From the NCBI GenBank assembly GCA_020024215.1, contig JAHHUC010000087.1, forward strand, positions 1-6,872: a stretch of 6,872 nt of DNA, read 5' to 3'. The notes beneath the pieces are model-generated. The model ran no database searches and was not told where the DNA came from. It worked only from the letters and a program-made list of their open reading frames with translations. The number at the start of each line of letters is the position of its first letter. The stretch's first letter is position 1. Position numbers and translations under genes: made by a program. This stretch comes from Oscillospiraceae bacterium. GTDB lineage: Bacteria > Bacillota > Clostridia > Oscillospirales > Ruminococcaceae. Positions 1 to 3,851 of the stretch are shown here, in pieces.

Positions 1-208
1 TACTAAATTTCATAAATTCATCTTAAAATGTCATGGGATGTATATTTTTTACCCAAAGGCACAGAGGTCTTTTAAAATTTGCCGGCAAAAAAGTGTGCCT
101 TAACAGGCATAAAAGGGAAAGAGCATATGCTTTCTATGCTCCTTGGCGGTGTATGCAATTTAAAGTACAGACATCATTCTGCCAATTTAAAAGCCCTTTA
201 TAAAAATT
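1..208. other. Intergenic region, no supported gene
   Basis: No open reading frame here looks coding on either strand. The stretch is AT-rich. It holds the minus-strand terminator at 87-109, a perfect 12-bp palindrome TTTGCCGGCAAA at 78-89, and a weak inverted repeat GAGCAT (121-126) / ATGCTC (136-141). Nothing at the left edge reveals the neighbouring gene. Confidence 0.6.
87..109 (-). terminator. Probable Rho-independent terminator, minus strand
   Basis: Read on the minus strand, a 5-bp perfect stem (TGCCT / AGGCA, plus-strand arms 96-100 and 105-109) closes a GTTA loop. It is followed three bases later by a run of six T (plus-strand A 87-92). It lies about 100 bases past the stop codon of the minus-strand HMA gene, so it probably ends that transcript and leaves a fairly long 3' untranslated tail. 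The short stem keeps confidence moderate. Confidence 0.45.
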
Positions 209-457
209 TTAAAATCCGAATATATATTTTTTGTGATACGGCTCTTTAAATATGCTTTTTACCTTATAGCCGGTGGCTTCAATTGCATTTTTAACAGCAG
301 CCTCATCCAGCTCCTCATCTGTTATCACAATTGTCTCACCCTTTGTGTGGGAGGAGCTTACCTTTTTCACCTTGAAATTTTTTCTCACAGAATCATTTAC
401 ATGGGCTTCGCACATCGCACACATCATGCCCTCTATATTCAGAGTATATTTTGTCAA
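209..457 (-). CDS. Small heavy-metal-associated (HMA) domain protein, CopZ-like
   Basis: This encodes an 82-residue cytosolic protein made of one HMA (ferredoxin-like, beta-alpha-beta-beta-alpha-beta) domain and a short tail. The metal site is GMMCAMC, with Cys13 and Cys16 as the expected ligands of Cu(I) or a similar soft metal. The helix-strand pattern around ETIVITDEELDE and AIEATGYKV fits the rest of the fold. The family delivers metal to P-type ATPases or buffers it. The tail EPYHKKYIFGF resembles one I remember from small Clostridia HMA proteins annotated as cation transporters. I chose the TTG start at 457 because AAAGGA (472-467) lies nine bases upstream and translation then begins just before the first beta strand. 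The frame stays open upstream to 619, but those 54 residues look like translated AT-rich promoter DNA. No copper ATPase or CsoR regulator is visible nearby, so the metal is unproven. The gene diverges from trkA. Confidence 0.88.
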   Translation of the reverse strand: MTKYTLNIEGMMCAMCEAHVNDSVRKNFKVKKVSSSHTKGETIVITDEELDEAAVKNAIEATGYKVKSIFKEPYHKKYIFGF

Positions 458-497
458 AATAATCAATCCTTTCAAATGGTTAGTAAATTCTAACTTG

Positions 498-526
498 ATT
501 TTACTGCTTTTTTTCCAAAAACACAA
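498..526 (-). promoter_or_regulatory. Candidate sigma-A promoter for the HMA gene
   Basis: On the minus strand, TTGTGT (526-521) and TAAAAT (503-498) are separated by 17 bases. The -10 box matches five of six consensus bases and the -35 box three of six. Transcription would start around 490, leaving a leader of about 33 bases before the TTG start at 457. In AT-rich DNA such matches can arise by chance. Confidence 0.35.
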
Positions 527-637
527 GCTGAAAGCAGTTGTTTTAGATTTTTTACACAAAATATTTTTACAAAAATGTGAAAATGGATGAAAAGCTGATT
601 TTGGGTTATAAAAATACAAATAGAAGTGAAATATCGG

Positions 638-666
638 TTGTTTAAAAATAAAGCCTATGTTATCAT
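638..666 (+). promoter_or_regulatory. Candidate sigma-A promoter for trkAH
   Basis: TTGTTT (638-643) and TATCAT (661-666) lie 17 bases apart. The -10 box matches five of six consensus bases and the -35 box three of six. The start would fall near 673, about 33 bases before the trkA ATG. No known operator or riboswitch (for example a ydaO-type c-di-AMP element) can fit in so short a leader, and I see none further upstream. Confidence 0.4.
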
Positions 667-705
667 ATTTGGACTGATATTAAATAGATTGGTCTGGAAA
701 CTGAA

Positions 706-2070
706 ATGAAGATAATAATTGCAGGAAACGGAAAGGTAGGACTTGCCTTGACAAGCCTTCTTGCCCATGAGGGGCACGAGCTGGTGGTTATAGATTCCAG
801 CCCGGATGCTTTGGGAAAGAGCCTCAACACAGTTGATGTGATGACTGTTACAGGCAACTGTGCCACCATGCTGACGCTTAAAGCGGCGCAGGTGGAAAAG
901 GCGGATCTGGTTATCGCCGCAACAAATGCCGATGAGATAAATCTTTTGTGCTGTCTTACCGCCAAAAGGCTTAACCACAGTCTGCACACAATAGCGAGAG
1001 TGAGAAATCCTGAATATATGGAGCAGATATTCAGGATGAGAGAGGTGTTCGGGCTTTCTCTTGCCATAAATCCCGAAAGAGCGGCGGCACATGAGATATT
1101 CGGGCTTTTGCAGCTGCCCGGCTTTTTAAAGCGGGAGGTTTTTGCAAAGGGCAGGGTGGAGATAGTCGAAATTAAAATAAACGAGGGCAGCATGCTGGAA
1201 AATAAGTCTCTGGGGCAGCTGCCAAAGATATTGGGCTCGGGGATAAAGGTGCTTGTCTGCACCGTTGTGCGCGGCGACGAGGTTTTTATACCCAACGGCA
1301 GCTCTGTGCTTAAAAAGGGGGACCATATATATGTGACAGCCCCCACACACATTCTGTCAAAGCTTATGAAAAAGCTGGAAATCATAACAAAGAAGGTAAA
1401 GCACGCAACCATCATAGGCGCAGGCAGGGTGAGCTATTATCTTGCATCGGGCCTTGTTGCCGCAGGGGTAAGCGTAAAGGTGATAGAGATAGATCACAGC
1501 AAGTGCATACAGTTTGCAAAAATGCTGCCAAATGCAACAGTCATATGTGCCGACGGCTCCTCTCAGGAGGTTTTAGAGAGCGAGGGCATAGGACAGACCG
1601 ACGCTCTTGTGACGCTTACAGGCTTAGATGAGCTTAATGTGATAATGTCCCTTTATGCCAGCAGGAGAAATGTCCCCCTTGTTGTCACAAAGGTAAACAG
1701 GATGGAATCTGTGGGCATGCTTAAAAATTTGGATGTGGGCAGCATAATAAGCCCCAAGGAATTAAGCTCCACACAGATAGTCCAGTATGTGAGGGCTATG
1801 GAAAATCACACAGGCGCAGCGGTATCCATGCACTATATAGCAGACGGAAAAGCAGAGACTTTGGAATTTCGTGTAAATGATGAAACTCTTCACATAGGTG
1901 AAAGCTTAAAGGACATAAAGCTTAAAGACAATGTGCTGCTCTCCTGCATAGCTCACGGCGGAAAGACAGAAATTCCCAACGGAAACAGCAAATTTGCAAA
2001 GGGGGATTCTGTCATAGTGGTGACAAACAGAGAGGTTCCCATTCTTACACTGAATGATATATTTCAATAA
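706..2070 (+). CDS. trkA: Trk potassium uptake regulator TrkA (NAD-binding, tandem RCK)
   Basis: This is a 454-residue cytosolic peripheral subunit that assembles under the TrkH channel and gates K+ uptake by binding NAD(H) or adenine nucleotides. The order is the full tandem form: RCK-N (about 1-135), RCK-C (about 145-224), RCK-N (about 232-365), RCK-C (about 372-454). The first Rossmann fold shows GNGKVG (7-12) with an acidic residue, Asp30, ending beta 2. The second shows GAGRVS (238-243) with Asp263 in the equivalent place. Length is normal for two-RCK TrkA (about 450-460). The ATG at 706 starts right at the first beta strand and has a weak ribosome site, GGAAA (696-700). trkH follows after 14 bases, so the two are one operon. 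The only oddity is Ser243 in place of the third glycine of the second nucleotide loop. Single-RCK KtrA is excluded by length. Confidence 0.96.
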   Translation: MKIIIAGNGKVGLALTSLLAHEGHELVVIDSSPDALGKSLNTVDVMTVTGNCATMLTLKAAQVEKADLVIAATNADEINLLCCLTAKRLNHSLHTIARVRNPEYMEQIFRMREVFGLSLAINPERAAAHEIFGLLQLPGFLKREVFAKGRVEIVEIKINEGSMLENKSLGQLPKILGSGIKVLVCTVVRGDEVFIPNGSSVLKKGDHIYVTAPTHILSKLMKKLEIITKKVKHATIIGAGRVSYYLASGLVAAGVSVKVIEIDHSKCIQFAKMLPNATVICADGSSQEVLESEGIGQTDALVTLTGLDELNVIMSLYASRRNVPLVVTKVNRMESVGMLKNLDVGSIISPKELSSTQIVQYVRAMENHTGAAVSMHYIADGKAETLEFRVNDETLHIGESLKDIKLKDNVLLSCIAHGGKTEIPNGNSKFAKGDSVIVVTNREVPILTLNDIFQ

Positions 2071-2084
2071 AGGATAGCTGTGGT

Positions 2085-3542
2085 ATGAATTTTAAGATAA
2101 TATGCCGTGTGATAGGCTTTACCCTGATTATAGAGGCAGGCTTTATGCTGGTGCCCGTGTTCATCTGCATTTATGACAGGGAAAAGTCTGTTGCAGAGGG
2201 CTTTTTGCTGCCCATACTCTTTATGTGCGCCATAGCAGCTGTGCTCATATTTTACAGCCGCAGGGCAAAGAAGAGCTTTTATGTGCAGGAGGGGCTTGTC
2301 GCAACAGGTCTTTCCTGGATAGCAATGTCATTTTTTGGGGCGATGCCCTTTTATTTAAGCAATCAGATACCCTCCTTTATAGATGCGTTTTTTGAAATTG
2401 TTTCGGGCTTTACAACAACAGGCGCCTCCATATTAACCGATGTAGAGGCGCTTTCAAGGGGGCTTTTATATTGGAGAAGCTTTTCCCACTGGCTCGGCGG
2501 CATGGGGGTTTTGGTTTTTCTTCTGGCTGTTGTGCCTGCTGCAAGCAGGGTGACAGGATACAGCATGCACCTTATGCAGGCAGAAAGCCCCGGCCCCAGC
2601 GTGGGAAAGCTTACCCCCAGGCTTCGCCAGACTGCGCTTATACTTTACGGAATATACATACTTCTCACAATTTTGGATGTCATCTTTTTGCTGTTGGGAA
2701 AAATGCCGCTTTTTGAAGCGCTTTGCACAGCCTACGGAACAGCCGGAACAGGCGGCTTCGGAGTTCTCAACAGCTCCCTTGGCGATTACAGCCCCTATCT
2801 TCAAACAGTCACATCCGTTTTCATGTGGCTTTTCGGCATAAATTTCGGACTTTACTTCATGCTGCTGATAGGCAAATTCAGGGAATTTTTCAAAAATGAC
2901 GAGCTTAGGCTCTATTTTACAGTCACATTGCTTTCGGTAATATTCATAGCCTTTAATATAAAGGATATGTCAGGCTCGTTTGCAAATGCATTGCACCATT
3001 CCTTTTTTCAGGTCAGCTCCATAATAACCACAACAGGCTATTCAACCGTTGACTTTGATATGTGGCCGTCGTTTTCAAAATCCATACTGCTCATGCTCAT
3101 GTGCTTCGGCGCCTGTGCCGGCTCCACCGGCGGAGGCATAAAGATATCAAGGGTGCTGCTCTTGTTCAAGGAGGCAAGGCGGAATGTAAGAAAGATAATG
3201 CATCCAAGGCAGGTGGAGGTGGTGACAATGAATAGGGAGATAGTTGATGAGCAGGTGCTTCAAAATGTAAATTCCTATCTTGGAATTTACTGCATGATAT
3301 GCATGGCATCCTTTGTGCTGATTTCTGTTGACGGCTTTTCCATAGGCACCAATTTTTCCGCAGTGTTAGCCTGCTTCAACAACATAGGCCCCGGCTTTGA
3401 AATGGTGGGCGCCAGCTGCAACTACTCTGTTTTTTCCGATTTTTCAAAGCTTGTTCTCACAGCCGATATGCTTTTGGGCAGGCTGGAGATTTTTCCCATA
3501 TTGATGCTTTTCAAAAAAGGCACATGGACAAGGCTAAGATGA
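2085..3542 (+). CDS. trkH: Trk potassium uptake channel subunit TrkH
   Basis: This is a 485-residue integral membrane protein of the TrkH/TrkG/KtrB superfamily that conducts K+ inward. It has four membrane-pore-membrane repeats whose selectivity loops are visible: TTTGAS (110-115), AGTGGFG (220-226), TTTGYSTVD (315-323) and NNIGPGF (432-438). Each carries the filter glycine. The conserved segment GSTGGGIKISR (346-356) follows the third repeat, in the region of the intramembrane gating loop. Two N-terminal helices precede the first repeat, as in TrkH and unlike the shorter KtrB. The C-terminus LLGRLEIFPILMLF is typical, so the gene is complete. The ribosome site AAAGGA (2069-2074) overlaps the trkA stop codon, ten bases before the ATG, which suggests translational coupling. 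TrkA upstream is its expected partner. No clear terminator follows the gene. Confidence 0.96.
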   Translation: MNFKIICRVIGFTLIIEAGFMLVPVFICIYDREKSVAEGFLLPILFMCAIAAVLIFYSRRAKKSFYVQEGLVATGLSWIAMSFFGAMPFYLSNQIPSFIDAFFEIVSGFTTTGASILTDVEALSRGLLYWRSFSHWLGGMGVLVFLLAVVPAASRVTGYSMHLMQAESPGPSVGKLTPRLRQTALILYGIYILLTILDVIFLLLGKMPLFEALCTAYGTAGTGGFGVLNSSLGDYSPYLQTVTSVFMWLFGINFGLYFMLLIGKFREFFKNDELRLYFTVTLLSVIFIAFNIKDMSGSFANALHHSFFQVSSIITTTGYSTVDFDMWPSFSKSILLMLMCFGACAGSTGGGIKISRVLLLFKEARRNVRKIMHPRQVEVVTMNREIVDEQVLQNVNSYLGIYCMICMASFVLISVDGFSIGTNFSAVLACFNNIGPGFEMVGASCNYSVFSDFSKLVLTADMLLGRLEIFPILMLFKKGTWTRLR

Positions 3543-3618
3543 GGAAGGCTTTTTCAGATTTTTCATAATCAGGAAATTTTTTCATGAAAAACAGTGTATG
3601 CAAATGCTTAAAAGGGGC

Positions 3619-3647
3619 TTTAAAATGCAGATGCTTTATGATATAAT
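3619..3647 (+). promoter_or_regulatory. Probable sigma-A promoter of the secreted-protein gene
   Basis: TTTAAA (3619-3624) and a perfect TATAAT (3642-3647) are spaced by 17 bases. This is the best promoter match in the window. Initiation near 3654 would give an untranslated leader of just under 200 bases that includes both stem-loops. No acceptable -35 partner was found for the nearer -10-like strings at 3724 and 3796. Confidence 0.55.
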
Positions 3648-3700
3648 TAAAAAAAATTCAAAAAGAGCAGAAATTTAAAAAAATTTTCAAACAGATGCAG

Positions 3701-3767
3701 TAAAATCTTCCTTTTAAACCACTTATTATACGTAGAAGGGACAAAAGTCCTTAAAAAGAAGATTTTA
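3701..3767 (+). promoter_or_regulatory. Leader stem-loop I (17-bp arm pair with nested hairpin)
   Basis: The arm 3701-3717 pairs with 3751-3767. TAAAATCTTC is matched perfectly by GAAGATTTTA, then one C-A mismatch, then TTTTAA with TTAAAA. Inside the loop a second hairpin forms: GGAC (3739-3742), AAAA loop, GTCC (3747-3750). About 21 bases between the outer 5' arm and this hairpin stay unpaired. No U-run follows, so it is not a terminator. I do not recognise it as a known riboswitch class. It may be an mRNA-stabilising or regulatory leader element. Confidence 0.6.
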
Positions 3768-3783
3768 GGCATAAGCTATCAGC

Positions 3784-3828
3784 CTGCACGGATTTTATAC
3801 TTTGTGGAGAGAATATAAAAGTGTGCAG
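3784..3828 (+). promoter_or_regulatory. Leader stem-loop II, just upstream of the ribosome site
   Basis: CTGCAC (3784-3789) pairs with GTGCAG (3823-3828), and TTTTATA (3793-3799) pairs with TATAAAA (3814-3820). A small asymmetric internal loop lies between these helices, with a possible G-U pair at 3790/3822, and the terminal loop is 14 bases. The structure ends 10 bases before AGGAGGG and does not include it, so it would leave the ribosome site open. No U-run follows. Confidence 0.5.
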
Positions 3829-3851
3829 AAAAAACATTAGGAGGGAAATTT

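Larger units (their letters stand above)
3543..3851 (+). other. Long intergenic/leader region before the secreted-protein gene
   Basis: This AT-rich 309-base gap has no convincing terminator for trkAH. From left to right it contains a perfect 14-bp palindrome TTTTTCATGAAAAA (3578-3591), a possible 20-codon Cys-rich frame (3584-3646, doubtful), a good promoter (3619-3647), A/T tracts (about 3648-3688), two stem-loops (3701-3767 and 3784-3828) and the strong ribosome site AGGAGGG (3839-3845). A transcript from the promoter would have a leader of roughly 195-200 bases. Confidence 0.6.

Noticed and set aside
100..126. Minus-strand 8-codon leader-like frame preceded by AAGGAG, running into the terminator
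   Set aside because: The AAGGAG (144-139) is 12 bases from the ATG, too far for good initiation. The frame is tiny, and nothing downstream suggests attenuation control.
549..583. Repeated TTTTTACA strings and a partial dyad with TGTGAAAA in the divergent region, considered as a metal-regulator operator
   Set aside because: The repeats are low-complexity AT-rich strings 15 bases apart, the dyad is imperfect, and it does not match the CopY (TACAnnTGTA) or CsoR operator pattern.
458..619. Upstream extension of the HMA frame to an ATG at 619 (54 extra residues)
   Set aside because: The added residues are translated AT-rich promoter DNA with no domain likeness, and TTG at 457 has its own ribosome site.
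663..1415. Long minus-strand frame (250 codons) opposite trkA
   Set aside because: It lies entirely antisense to an unmistakable trkA, has no recognisable domain, and is the usual shadow of a coding strand rich in particular codons.
3654..3851. Known riboswitch classes (c-di-GMP, SAM, TPP, c-di-AMP) in the secreted-protein leader
   Set aside because: None of the conserved core sequences I remember for these classes is present; only the helices are evident.
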